Position numbers and translations under genes: made by a program | Assembly (NCBI RefSeq): GCF_011405515.1 | Contig: NZ_AP022671.1 | Span: 1,240,001-1,304,000 of the forward strand | Direction: 5' to 3' | DNA length: 64,000 nt | Origin: Nitrospira sp. KM1 | Lineage (GTDB): Bacteria; Nitrospirota; Nitrospiria; Nitrospirales; Nitrospiraceae | In this document: piece after piece, positions 8,584-17,082 of the stretch | Position numbering within the stretch: position 1 is the first letter of the stretch | Layout: every line of letters begins with the position of its first letter | Notes under the pieces: model-generated | The model's input: the letters and a program-made list of their open reading frames with translations, nothing else | Database searches by the model: none | What the model was told of the DNA's origin: nothing

Positions 8584-9333
8584 CTACCGAACGTCCGGCG
8601 GCTCGCCCTGCCCGCGCCGATTCAGGATGACGAGCGCGATGACCGTGACGAGGAAGAGCCAGACGGTGGGGCGTCCGTAGGATGCGTCGGAAAATTCGAT
8701 CAAATCGGTCAAGCGTCCGATCAACAGAGACATACGGGCCATCACGGTATAGCCGAATGCGGCGCCAAATGAGATCATCAGGAATACGATTCCCGTGCGC
8801 GCGACGACCCTTCCTGTTCCACGGTGCTCGATGGAAAAGAAGAAGTAAAACAGGACCGAGCTCACGCCGATCAGGATGATCACCGCGTTCACATTGCTCG
8901 CCGGGTTGAGCAGATTCATCGAAAAACCGAGTCCGTCGGCGCCGGACATCGAAAGCAGCGGCCGGACGGTATCTTCGATCTGCTTCAGAATGAATGATGA
9001 GATCGTACGCGGAATGGCCAGGCCCGATCCCACGCCCACGATGAACGCAAACGCATAACGCGACAGCCATGCCGCCTTCGGAACATATCTCGTCAGCATC
9101 AGCATCCCGATCGCGACCGGGATCAGCAGGGAGAATTCGCCCTCCTCGAGTATCGGCTTCACGATCAGGTGCATCACGACCGTGTCGTAGGCTTTCACCA
9201 CGGTGTATCCGACGGACACCCCGACATAGAGGTGTTCGGCAAGCTTGAAGAGTGGATTGTCTTTGTACAAAAAGGAGAAGATAAATAGAGTTAACCCCGT
9301 CGCCACCCACGCCCCCAATACCGTGGCATCCAT
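8584..9333 (-). CDS. Conserved-looking integral membrane protein, MutL-linked operon
   Basis: The 249-residue protein has about six or seven hydrophobic segments, the first at 5-23 (LGAWVATGLTLFIFSFLY) and the last near 225-240. It is separated from the upstream 279-residue gene by 15 bp. I do not recognise a family. A moderately polar loop follows the third helix, and the C-terminus (NRRGQGEPPDVR) is positively charged, probably cytoplasmic. Its position as the last of four membrane-protein genes behind a MutL-like ATPase suggests a subunit of one membrane complex. Confidence 0.75.
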   Translation of the reverse strand: MDATVLGAWVATGLTLFIFSFLYKDNPLFKLAEHLYVGVSVGYTVVKAYDTVVMHLIVKPILEEGEFSLLIPVAIGMLMLTRYVPKAAWLSRYAFAFIVGVGSGLAIPRTISSFILKQIEDTVRPLLSMSGADGLGFSMNLLNPASNVNAVIILIGVSSVLFYFFFSIEHRGTGRVVARTGIVFLMISFGAAFGYTVMARMSLLIGRLTDLIEFSDASYGRPTVWLFLVTVIALVILNRRGQGEPPDVR

Positions 9334-9348
9334 CGACTGCCGCTCCTA

Positions 9349-10188
9349 TTAGACCTGACTGGCCCGCCGCGCCGCGCGGCGGAGCGAGAAATAGAAGATG
9401 TTACACAAGATCACGAGCACGATGATCGCCATGTGAGTCGCCGACTGGGCGTCCATGCCGGCAACGGCCCGGCCTTTCTGCCCGATCAAGCTTTCATATT
9501 CTGCGGCGCCCCGCAGCCCGCCGATCAGTCCATTGATCTGCCCGCTTCGCAATAACGGATACAGTCCCGGAGCCATGACCCCCGTGCAGCCCCCCGCCAA
9601 TTCGAATTTATACTTGTCTTTCCCGAATACGTACCAGGCTTCTACCCCGGGAACACCGGCCCCCAGGCTGATCGCGTAGCTCACATCTTTCAAGCTGTGC
9701 ACGCCGTCCAAGACCGGGAGTCCCTTCGTGGATTTGCCTCCGTAATCACTCGGAAAGGCGTTGTACAGATCCTGCCCCATGTTGATGATGACCGCCGATC
9801 CGCCCGGACTCCAACCGAGGAAAACATAATCGGTTCCGTTGGTCTTCCCTGCTTCCTGCGCGACTTGTGTCAGAATCTGATCAGCCAATCCGGTCCCGGT
9901 CACCCACAGCGTCATCACGACGACCCGCAGATTCTTCTTGAAGGCATGGCGCAATATGGCAATCGCTTGCGGCTGCAATTCTGGCTTCGAGGCAGGGTCA
10001 AAATCAGCCGAGAGGAGGAATACCGACCGTTCGGGAAGCGATTCGATATAATCGAACACGCTGCGAACTTCCGGAGAGGTTTTGATCGGCAGGCCGACCG
10101 GGTACAACAGCGGAAGAAGCGTGCACAGCGCAATCACCAAGAAAATGATCCGCCGGTCTATGCTGAGCATGCGTTCCGCGAAGGTCAT
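9349..10188 (-). CDS. Membrane-anchored protein with large soluble domain, MutL-linked operon
   Basis: The 279-residue protein has one N-terminal membrane segment (about 13-32) and one near the C-terminus (about 250-268), with roughly 200 residues between. The central part has alternating strands and helices (SVFLLSADFDP, LRVVVMTLWVTG, DYVFLGWSPGG), which suggests an alpha/beta Rossmann-like domain. The topology would place this domain on one face of the membrane between two anchors. The family is unknown to me. It follows the 217-codon membrane gene by 61 bp. Confidence 0.75.
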   Translation of the reverse strand: MTFAERMLSIDRRIIFLVIALCTLLPLLYPVGLPIKTSPEVRSVFDYIESLPERSVFLLSADFDPASKPELQPQAIAILRHAFKKNLRVVVMTLWVTGTGLADQILTQVAQEAGKTNGTDYVFLGWSPGGSAVIINMGQDLYNAFPSDYGGKSTKGLPVLDGVHSLKDVSYAISLGAGVPGVEAWYVFGKDKYKFELAGGCTGVMAPGLYPLLRSGQINGLIGGLRGAAEYESLIGQKGRAVAGMDAQSATHMAIIVLVILCNIFYFSLRRAARRASQV

Positions 10189-10249
10189 CGTAGGCAGATC
10201 ACCAAGACTCGGCCATTCGTGCGGCCCGGATGGGAACAGGAGGTCACAG

Positions 10250-10900
10250 TCATTCCTTTCCGCCGCCGAGGTACGAACGCTCCACGCCGAAAATGATTTT
10301 GAACGACAACGCGACAGCGCCCAAGCTGACCCCGATCAAGATGGCCCGGCGGACGGAGGCATTCAGCACGTTCAGAATCCACTGGGAGATGTCGCCGGTG
10401 GCGGGAATCAAGTATTCGCCCAAGGGCACCCGCCCCATCATCACGATGATCGCCGCCACCAGCAGAACGGCAGCTTCCCGGCTCCTGGCTCGAAACGATC
10501 GATAGGCGGCCGACGCGATGAAGAAGGCCAGGATGGCAAACATGGTGCCTTGCAGCGGGACCATCATGAATGAATACACCCACCCGAAGGCCGTAGGGGC
10601 GCCATCGACGCTCTCCTTCCCGTTGGCCCAGAGGCCCACGATCACCGTGCCCACGATACCGGCATAGAGCACCAGACTATAGCCCCAGCCGGCTTCTTTC
10701 CGTCTGATCTTCGTGGCATGCAGCTGGAACAGGCTCGTCACGCCCAAGACCAGGGCGAAGCCGCCTATAATTTGCAGCCATTTGGTGACGGAGGTGAGCA
10801 GTTGCTCGGATGCCGGATGCGGCACGTAGTACTGGGCGGCAAAGATCAGCCCGGTGAGCATCGTAATGAGCAGCGGAAGCTGCTTCCGGAGAAAAATCAT
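10250..10900 (-). CDS. Integral membrane protein, MutL-linked operon
   Basis: The start is placed at the ATG at 10900, which overlaps the stop of the upstream gene as ATGA; an earlier in-frame start at 10939 would overlap it by 43 nt. The 216-residue product begins MIFLRKQLPLLITMLTGLIF and has about six membrane segments with short loops. The family is not recognised. The stop/start overlap implies translational coupling with the 427-residue protein, so the two are probably made in fixed proportion and may contact each other. Confidence 0.75.
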   Translation of the reverse strand: MIFLRKQLPLLITMLTGLIFAAQYYVPHPASEQLLTSVTKWLQIIGGFALVLGVTSLFQLHATKIRRKEAGWGYSLVLYAGIVGTVIVGLWANGKESVDGAPTAFGWVYSFMMVPLQGTMFAILAFFIASAAYRSFRARSREAAVLLVAAIIVMMGRVPLGEYLIPATGDISQWILNVLNASVRRAILIGVSLGAVALSFKIIFGVERSYLGGGKE

Positions 10901-12180
10901 TTGAGATCCTTGAAGAGATCGAGAACCAGCTGAGGCCATGCGGCTCCGGTGGCCACCCCGATCGTCGCCAGAACGGTTCCAACGGCGACGATGCCCAAAA
11001 TGACCGCCTTCCCGATGTCCTGTCCCCGCAATGTCCCGATTTGGACGGGCTCCCTCGAGAGGTAGGCGCTGGCGGCGTACAGCTCTTCGCCGATCAAGGT
11101 ATAGTCACACGTGGTCACGAAAAACGGCAGTTGATGATCGGAGTCCGTCCCGGCAATTTGAATGGCGCCCGTGCTCGCTCCCGTTTCCGTCAGCAGCAAT
11201 GACTCGGCAAAGTAGGAACCCATGAAAAAATTTGCCGCGGGTTTTTTTCGGAGCATGATACCGTCTACCGAGGCGGTGTAGCTGAATTGGTCTGACGTGA
11301 TAAAGAAATTCGCGTCATCCTTGAATAAATCCGGCTTTCCAGCCTCGAGATACGCTTGCTTGGTGATTTCCTGGCAGACCGCCATGGTAATCGGATCGCG
11401 GTGGGGCACCATCAACTCCGTCTCATACGCGGCCGCCCGCTTGGCGACGCGACCGAGAATAACCGCAGCGGCAATGGTCGATGGATCGCTCATATCGTGG
11501 GCACCGGTCAGATACAGAATCGGTTTTCCCAATTCGGTGGATCGCCCGATGGCCTCATCGACTGCATCGAGCCCTGCGATGCGCCGCAGGAAAATCTCAT
11601 TCCGTTTCGCATAGTTGATGGAATAAAACACCAGGGCGCCGAACACGAGCGCGGCGACCAGATTGTTGAGCTGATTCCAGTTGAACCAATTCGGAGCGGG
11701 CGTCGCATGCAAGAGCGGCCCGACGGCGCGCTGCTCACCCTCGATGAATGCGACGGCGACGGTGTAGGACACCCCGTTTTTGACCTCCACGCCTTTCCCG
11801 CTCTTGATGGCGAACTGGTGCCATTGCCGGTCGGCTTGTCTCGTCCACCATGGAAGCTTGGCGTCCTTCACCAACCGGCTGTTCGCAGGAAACTCCGCGA
11901 CGACTTTCATCAGCGAGGAGTCTGCGGCGTCTCCCTCCACGGCCAGGACTTGATAGCGCGCATCGGGGCGATCCTGGGGACCGGGCGCCCATATCAACGT
12001 AAGGCTTTCGCCTCCATCATTCGGAGTATCGAACGCACGGACTTCCTGCGGCGGGTGGACAGACGTCTGCGCTCCCGCGGGATTCCCCATGAAACCCAAA
12101 CAAGCTGAGATGACGGCAGCCGTGATCGGCACAATGCACCCGGCTCGGCACGTTTTGGATCCTGGCTGCCTCACGACCAC
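10897..12180 (-). CDS. Membrane protein with FN3-like N-terminal domain (possible DUF6754)
   Basis: The 427-residue protein has a signal peptide or first anchor (about 15-37, ending GAQ). An exported beta-sandwich region of about 120 residues follows (LIWAPGPQDRPDARYQVLAV, VSYTVAVAFIEGEQ), like an FN3 fold. Then come a membrane helix (about 176-192), a soluble cytoplasmic-type domain and a C-terminal hydrophobic segment (about 395-415). The cytoplasmic part resembles what I remember as DUF6754, a family often annotated beside MutL-like genes; this needs a profile search. Its start overlaps the upstream 377-residue gene by 10 nt. Confidence 0.7.
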   Translation of the reverse strand: MVVRQPGSKTCRAGCIVPITAAVISACLGFMGNPAGAQTSVHPPQEVRAFDTPNDGGESLTLIWAPGPQDRPDARYQVLAVEGDAADSSLMKVVAEFPANSRLVKDAKLPWWTRQADRQWHQFAIKSGKGVEVKNGVSYTVAVAFIEGEQRAVGPLLHATPAPNWFNWNQLNNLVAALVFGALVFYSINYAKRNEIFLRRIAGLDAVDEAIGRSTELGKPILYLTGAHDMSDPSTIAAAVILGRVAKRAAAYETELMVPHRDPITMAVCQEITKQAYLEAGKPDLFKDDANFFITSDQFSYTASVDGIMLRKKPAANFFMGSYFAESLLLTETGASTGAIQIAGTDSDHQLPFFVTTCDYTLIGEELYAASAYLSREPVQIGTLRGQDIGKAVILGIVAVGTVLATIGVATGAAWPQLVLDLFKDLK

Positions 12181-13304
12181 GCTCCCTCGATCACTTCGAT
12201 GTTGGTTCTGGGAATAACCGTCCTCGAGCCGTCGGGGAACTTCACTTCCAACACCCGCACGTCACTCTCTGTGGGAATCTTCGTCAGGTCCGGTGGAAGC
12301 GCGGACACTTCGCCGATACGGCCGAACAATGGGTCGCGGATAATCCGTACCGGATCACCGATCTGAATACCTTCATGCGGCGGGCGTAAGGGAGCCTCCC
12401 CCGAGGTTTTCCCGCTCTGCGGAATGATGATTTCAGGACGGATGACACCGGCCCGTATCTGGGTGGCGCCTGAGATCGACGCCTGACGTCCTGCATGGGA
12501 CGATAAGAGCTTGAATGTTTTCATGGCCATCGGAATGGTCCCGAATCCCTCCGTCAGGATCATCGTAAAGCCGACGCGCTCGCCGCCGGTGATCGCCACG
12601 CCGAGATCATAGCCAAGAAGCGCCCGCAAGTCCTTATCATGAATACCACCCACCACCAAGCCCGTGACGCCCAATTCTTTCGCCCTCGCCATCGTTTCCG
12701 CCGGGAGAAACGAGCCTCCTATGACGACCTTCCCCTTCATCGCGGAGGTCAGATGCTGCGGGGTCAGCGGCTCATCGTGGCCTGAAACCGCAACGACAAT
12801 CTCGCCTCTGGCTTCACCGCCGATGCCGAAAATGCCCTGCACCAAACTGCAATCGGCTTCGACGACGACCCCCTGTTCCGGAATCACCTCGACGATGACA
12901 CCGTCGACATAGGCCGACAGTTCCAGGACTTTGGGGGGTTCGCGCAGGAGAACCTGACCGGTGACGGGTGAAATCGATTCAATCGTCCCGCTGACCGGAG
13001 AGCGAATTTCCGTCTTGAACCATTTGATGAACGGTTTGTTTTCGGCCAGAATCTCGTCACGTTCGACCGTATCCCCTTCCCGCTTGACCAGATATTCCTT
13101 AATTTCATCCGGGGCGATGCTGAGCTGGTTAGCCAGGTTGACAGGATAAACCTTTCCGGGAAGCTCAGCTCGGGCCACGGGCTGCTCAGAACGTACCCGG
13201 TGGCCCACCTGAACCAGGACCTTCCCGGGAAGCGGTAACACGCGTCTGCGGCGAACCGTCGTGCGGTCTGTGACGGTCAAGCCCGGTGTGTATGAATGCG
13301 CCAT
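12171..13304 (-). CDS. Soluble barrel-sandwich (biotinyl/lipoyl-like) protein of the MutL-linked operon
   Basis: The 377-residue protein has no signal peptide or membrane segment. Two stretches, PLPGKVLVQVGHRVRSEQPV near the start and SPVSGTIESISPVTGQVL around 105, look like the halves of a barrel-sandwich hybrid domain, as in RnfC or biotinyl carriers. No canonical MKM biotin-attachment motif is visible. The C-terminal part contains a KOW-like stretch, GDPVRIIRDPLFGRIGEV. The role is unknown; it could be a cytoplasmic adaptor between the ATPase and the membrane subunits. It begins 175 bp after the MutL-like gene; that gap holds only a 7-bp hairpin. Confidence 0.65.
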   Translation of the reverse strand: MAHSYTPGLTVTDRTTVRRRRVLPLPGKVLVQVGHRVRSEQPVARAELPGKVYPVNLANQLSIAPDEIKEYLVKREGDTVERDEILAENKPFIKWFKTEIRSPVSGTIESISPVTGQVLLREPPKVLELSAYVDGVIVEVIPEQGVVVEADCSLVQGIFGIGGEARGEIVVAVSGHDEPLTPQHLTSAMKGKVVIGGSFLPAETMARAKELGVTGLVVGGIHDKDLRALLGYDLGVAITGGERVGFTMILTEGFGTIPMAMKTFKLLSSHAGRQASISGATQIRAGVIRPEIIIPQSGKTSGEAPLRPPHEGIQIGDPVRIIRDPLFGRIGEVSALPPDLTKIPTESDVRVLEVKFPDGSRTVIPRTNIEVIEGAWS

Positions 13305-13343
13305 GTCACGAGCCCAACAAATTCAATCTGGATCGTCGGAGTT

Positions 13344-13362
13344 TCTGACAGTGATTGTCAGA
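13344..13362. repeat. Small hairpin in the gap between the MutL-like and barrel-protein genes
   Basis: TCTGACA at 13344-13350 pairs with TGTCAGA at 13356-13362 around a 5-nt loop, about 40 nt before the start of the barrel-protein gene. There is no T-run, so it is not a standard terminator. It could be an operator or an mRNA-stabilising stem. The rest of the 175-bp gap holds no convincing gene. Confidence 0.35.
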
Positions 13363-13479
13363 GGCGGGCGAGCATGTTGTTACCCGCACAATCCCATTCA
13401 CGCGACGACCGATGCGGGTGACGACACGCCGCCCCGCTTACATGATACTGCAGCCGATCGTACGGGTCGCTCGTCCTGT

Positions 13480-15324
13480 TTACGACCCCGGATACAAATC
13501 AACGGCGTGGTACCACTTCTTGAGCGCGGCCACGCGCGCGTTTTGCTCCTCAGGTAGCTGCAACGGGCGGCCTCGGCAATCGATCAGGAGACCTGCAACC
13601 CCGCCTTCCACCGACTGCGACAGCGGAACACCGGCACCGGAACCGACGTCATAATGCTTGGCCGGACGGAGGGCGATCGTCGCCCGGTCGCCGGAGGCCA
13701 GTGGATACAGGCGGAGCTCACCGAACGTCATGCGGTCACTGATCGTCCTGCCATCGGGAAACGTCAGGTCATACTCGATGCAGGCCTCACCCTGCGCGCC
13801 CCGGCCGCGTGGAGCAATGCAGGTTCCGAGATAGACCATGCAGTCACGGACAAAAACATCCGTGGCCGCCTGCTCGTTGATCGTCGACAACACGCCGAGG
13901 TGGGGCATCATGAAAATGCTGTCGACCGCCAACATGGTCGATCCCACGGGTTCGTAGGCGTCGACCATCATCAGCATGGACTGGATGCGGCGCGGCGCAT
14001 GCGACAAGATCCCGCCGCTGCCGACGATCAAATTCAATGTCAGCATGTCGATCAACGTTTTGCCCGATGTCTGCTGTTCGAACACATCCGAAATCGTCCG
14101 CTCCTGCTGGACGCCCTTCAATCCCGTAGCCAGCGATGTATGATGCAGCAACGCCAATCTGAGGGCTTCGCGGGCGATGGCATGTTCGATCTGCAGCTCA
14201 TCAAGGGTTTGCGGAATGGTCGTGGGCCGGATCATCTTGTTCTTGATGCGGTTGCGAAGCGTCTGCTCGTCGATCGTGAAGGGCACCCAGCGCATGATGT
14301 TCGGCAGCCCTGCTTCGGCCAGTACGTTGGAGATGCTGTAAGACATCCCGAGATTGGCGCTGACCGTCCTGTTGAAGATCCCGCCGAATACGGAAAAGAC
14401 ATCGGTCGTGGCCCCGCCGATGTCGACGCCGATCAGATTGAGACGGTTGCGTTTGGCGATCGTTTCCATAATGACACCGACGGCGGCAGGAGTCGGCATG
14501 ATCGGTGCTCCCGCCATGTCAATGAGCTTCTTGTATCCGGGCGCCTGCTGCATGACATGCTCGAGGAACAAGTCGTGAATCTTGTTGCGGGCAGGCCCGA
14601 GATTTTCCTTTTCGAGCACGGGACGGATATTATCGGTCACCACCAGCGCGGTCTTCTCGCCGAGGATCTTTTTGACCTGCGGCTGAGCGTCTTTGTTCCC
14701 CGCGAAAATCAGCGGCAATTTGTACGTCACGCCGAACCGGGGACGCGGCTCGGCGGCCGCCACATAGTCCGCCATTTCGATCACGTGCGTCATCGCTCCG
14801 CCATCGGTCCCGCCCGACATCAGGATCATGTCCGGACGCATGCTGCGGATGCGGTCGATCTTTTCGTGAGGCAGCCGGCCGTCGTTGGAGGCGAGCACGT
14901 CGATGACAATGGCGCCCGCGCCCAGGGCGGCGCGCTGGGCGCTTTCTCCGGTCATGTTCTGGACCACGCCGGTCACCATCATCTGCAGCCCGCCTCCGGC
15001 GCTGCTCGTCGAAATGTAGATGTCCACTCCGGTCTTCGCATCGCCTTCGGACGCGCGATTCGGAGTGATGATCGTCTCGCCGTCGAGAATCTTGCGCCCG
15101 GAAAGTTCTTCGATCTCGGCAATCGCATTGAGCACACCGCGCGTGACGTCCTCGAACGGCGCTTCGACGGTCGTCGGCGCCTCTCCGCGATAGGTCTGGC
15201 GATATTCGTTGCCGATTTTTTCAATCAGAATGGCTTTGGTCGTGGTGCTGCCGCAATCCGTCGCCACGATGACATTGAGCGGGTTGTGGTGCCCGGAGGA
15301 GCCGTTCGCAGAAGCAACCGTCAT
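13480..15324 (-). CDS. MutL/GlmL-family ASKHA ATPase
   Basis: The start is the ATG at 15324, which overlaps the stop of the upstream small gene by one base (TGATG). A longer in-frame extension to 15705 runs in a different frame through that gene and has non-protein-like composition, so it is rejected. The 614-residue product has the ASKHA phosphate loops: ATDCGSTTTKAIL at 21-33 and GVDIGGATTDVFS at 299-311. This family includes glutamate mutase MutL, thought to act as a reactivase/chaperone for B12-dependent mutases, but no mutase subunit genes (GlmS/GlmE) are visible here. It is longer than I remember for glutamate mutase MutL. Its linkage to membrane proteins points to another job. Confidence 0.85.
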   Translation of the reverse strand: MTVASANGSSGHHNPLNVIVATDCGSTTTKAILIEKIGNEYRQTYRGEAPTTVEAPFEDVTRGVLNAIAEIEELSGRKILDGETIITPNRASEGDAKTGVDIYISTSSAGGGLQMMVTGVVQNMTGESAQRAALGAGAIVIDVLASNDGRLPHEKIDRIRSMRPDMILMSGGTDGGAMTHVIEMADYVAAAEPRPRFGVTYKLPLIFAGNKDAQPQVKKILGEKTALVVTDNIRPVLEKENLGPARNKIHDLFLEHVMQQAPGYKKLIDMAGAPIMPTPAAVGVIMETIAKRNRLNLIGVDIGGATTDVFSVFGGIFNRTVSANLGMSYSISNVLAEAGLPNIMRWVPFTIDEQTLRNRIKNKMIRPTTIPQTLDELQIEHAIAREALRLALLHHTSLATGLKGVQQERTISDVFEQQTSGKTLIDMLTLNLIVGSGGILSHAPRRIQSMLMMVDAYEPVGSTMLAVDSIFMMPHLGVLSTINEQAATDVFVRDCMVYLGTCIAPRGRGAQGEACIEYDLTFPDGRTISDRMTFGELRLYPLASGDRATIALRPAKHYDVGSGAGVPLSQSVEGGVAGLLIDCRGRPLQLPEEQNARVAALKKWYHAVDLYPGS

Positions 15325-15692
15325 CACCCGGATGCCCTCTCCGACCGCGATGCGGACTCGATCAGGCCGATGAGACGGGAGACCGTGTCGCGGCGTTCGA
15401 GCAGGTGCGCAATTCGCTCGATGTCTTGAGCGCTGCAGGCCAGTTCGATGATGGGCGCGAAAAAGTGAAGGGCTTGGCTTCCCAGAAAATTCATCGGCCC
15501 CATGGATTCGAGAAAGACGGTCGCGGGGGCGGCCATGCCGCGGGAGACGACAATCGCGGCCAGGCGGGTCAGCAATTCCCGGTCTTCCGGAGCCAACGCA
15601 TCGGTATGCGGCTGCACGGAAAAAGCGTGCTGGAAGCCGTTTCGCAATCCTCGCAGCATGTGTGAGAGGTGTTCCCTGGACAGCGAGCGCAT
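15324..15692 (-). CDS. Small helical protein coupled to the MutL-like ATPase
   Basis: The 122-residue protein is predicted mostly helical, without signal peptide or membrane segment (MRSLSREHLSHMLRGLRNGF at the start, LACSAQDIERIAHLLERRD near the end). It reads as a real gene: amino-acid use is protein-like, and its TGA overlaps the ATG of the MutL-like gene, the usual sign of partner proteins. The family is unknown to me. It lies 117 bp after plsY, in the same direction, so the operon may be read from the plsY side or from a promoter in this gap. Confidence 0.7.
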   Translation of the reverse strand: MRSLSREHLSHMLRGLRNGFQHAFSVQPHTDALAPEDRELLTRLAAIVVSRGMAAPATVFLESMGPMNFLGSQALHFFAPIIELACSAQDIERIAHLLERRDTVSRLIGLIESASRSERASG

Positions 15693-15809
15693 CAGTGCAG
15701 GTCAACCGGACTCAATCAGAAGCTGGATGGGCATTATATGGAGAGGGGAAAGGAGAGTCAATTCACCGGCAATCGCCGGCCGCGATATCGGTCTGCTTAC
15801 GAACTCCTG

Positions 15810-16424
15810 TCACGATGGCTGCACCCGTTTCTCTCCTATTTTGCTTTCAGTCCCTCTCCAGAGACGGATGATGTTGTCTTTGTGCCTCACCCAAATCAGG
15901 ACGCTCACGATGATGGCGAACAGGAGGAATTCCTGACGCTGCTCATTGACGATCGCGACGACGGGGAACAGGCCAAACGCGGCGAGCGCCCCTCCGGACG
16001 AGTAACGCCAGATGGCGACCGCCCCCAGCCAAATCAGGAGCAGCAGCAGTCCGATCGAGGGCGCCAATCCCAATACCGACCCCAGCGCCGTCGCCACGCC
16101 TTTTCCCCCTTTGAACTGTAGAAAGGGTGAAAAGAGGTGCCCGAGAATCGGCGCCAACGCCACGATCATGATAAAACGCTCGTCGGTAAGCCATTGCATA
16201 GCCGCCCAGCCCATCACCCATCCTTTTCCCATGTCGCCGAGCAGGGTGAGCAGACCTGCCTTTGCACCGGAAACGCGCAACACGTTCGTAAAGCCGACGT
16301 TCATGCTGCCGACCGTGCGGGGATCCGGAAGTCCGAATGCACTGGAAACGACAATGCCGAACGGAATGGCGCCAAGCAGAAAGCCCAGCGCGGTCAGCAG
16401 GGACCAGAGCAGTACTTCGTCCAT
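15810..16424 (-). CDS. plsY: Glycerol-3-phosphate acyltransferase PlsY (acyl-phosphate dependent)
   Basis: The 204-residue integral membrane protein matches PlsY in size and layout (about five membrane helices). It transfers an acyl group from acyl-phosphate to glycerol-3-phosphate, the first step of phospholipid synthesis. The glycine-rich motif FKGGKGVATALG, a hallmark of the family, is present around residue 105. The first motif is unusual: family members normally read SGNxGATNVLR, but here it is GSMNVGFTNVLR. The Asn and Thr-Asn are kept while neighbouring small residues have changed. It follows pgsA by about 45 bp, forming a phospholipid pair at the end of the envelope operon. Confidence 0.9.
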   Translation of the reverse strand: MDEVLLWSLLTALGFLLGAIPFGIVVSSAFGLPDPRTVGSMNVGFTNVLRVSGAKAGLLTLLGDMGKGWVMGWAAMQWLTDERFIMIVALAPILGHLFSPFLQFKGGKGVATALGSVLGLAPSIGLLLLLIWLGAVAIWRYSSGGALAAFGLFPVVAIVNEQRQEFLLFAIIVSVLIWVRHKDNIIRLWRGTESKIGEKRVQPS

Positions 16425-16468
16425 GGACTAGGGAATGGCGGAGGAACGGTGCATAGCGGCTCGGAGTC

Positions 16469-17065
16469 TTACAACCCTTTTGCGACCACCTGTCTCCAAA
16501 AACTCCACACGTATTGGCCGCCGGATACATACCCGAGTACGAGCGAAAGGTACAATGTCACGATGCCGGCCAGATGGAGGTTTCCCAATTCGCCGAGATC
16601 GGTGCCCTCGAGAATCAATAACGTGATGGCCACGACCTGCAGGGCCATCTTATACTTTCCGGTATTTTCTGCGGAAATGATCATCCCTTCACCGGCCGCA
16701 ATGGCCCGGATGCCTGTGACGGCCACCTCGCGGGCAATGACGAGAATCGCAACGAGCGCACTGACCCGATCGACATTGACTAAGAGAATGAGCGCGGAGA
16801 GAACCAAGAGTTTGTCGGCAATGGGGTCGAGCAGTTTCCCAAGCTTGGTCACCTGACCGGTCCGCCGCGCGATGTAGCCGTCGAGCATGTCGGTGACGGC
16901 CGCCACGACGAAAATCACGGCGGCGCTCATCGAGCGATCCGGCGTGGGCGTGATAAAGAGAATGATGAAAAACGGAATGAGCAGAATGCGCACGAGCGTA
17001 ATAAAATTCGGGAGGTTCAGCGACTCCTGCCCGACCGCTCTCCAAGCTGCCAATACGCGATGCAT
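16469..17065 (-). CDS. pgsA: CDP-diacylglycerol-glycerol-3-phosphate 3-phosphatidyltransferase
   Basis: The 198-residue membrane protein carries the CDP-alcohol phosphotransferase signature DG-x2-AR-x8-G-x3-D-x3-D as DGYIARRTGQVTKLGKLLDPI. It makes phosphatidylglycerol phosphate, the committed step to phosphatidylglycerol and cardiolipin. About five hydrophobic segments follow the expected layout, and the length is typical. It lies 17 bp after kdsD and shortly before plsY, so the two phospholipid steps are co-transcribed with the KDO genes. Confidence 0.93.
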   Translation of the reverse strand: MHRVLAAWRAVGQESLNLPNFITLVRILLIPFFIILFITPTPDRSMSAAVIFVVAAVTDMLDGYIARRTGQVTKLGKLLDPIADKLLVLSALILLVNVDRVSALVAILVIAREVAVTGIRAIAAGEGMIISAENTGKYKMALQVVAITLLILEGTDLGELGNLHLAGIVTLYLSLVLGYVSGGQYVWSFWRQVVAKGL

Positions 17066-17082
17066 GATCCGCTCAGTATCCT

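Noticed and set aside
13654-15429. 591-codon open frame on the plus strand opposite the MutL-like gene
   Set aside because: Composition (many His, Arg, Asp, Gln) is that of an antisense shadow in GC-rich DNA; the opposite strand encodes a clear ATPase.
15325-15705. N-terminal extension of the MutL-like ATPase to 15705
   Set aside because: The extra 127 codons are Arg/Pro-rich and overlap the well-formed 122-residue gene in another frame; the ATG at 15324 fits the family and the TGATG coupling.
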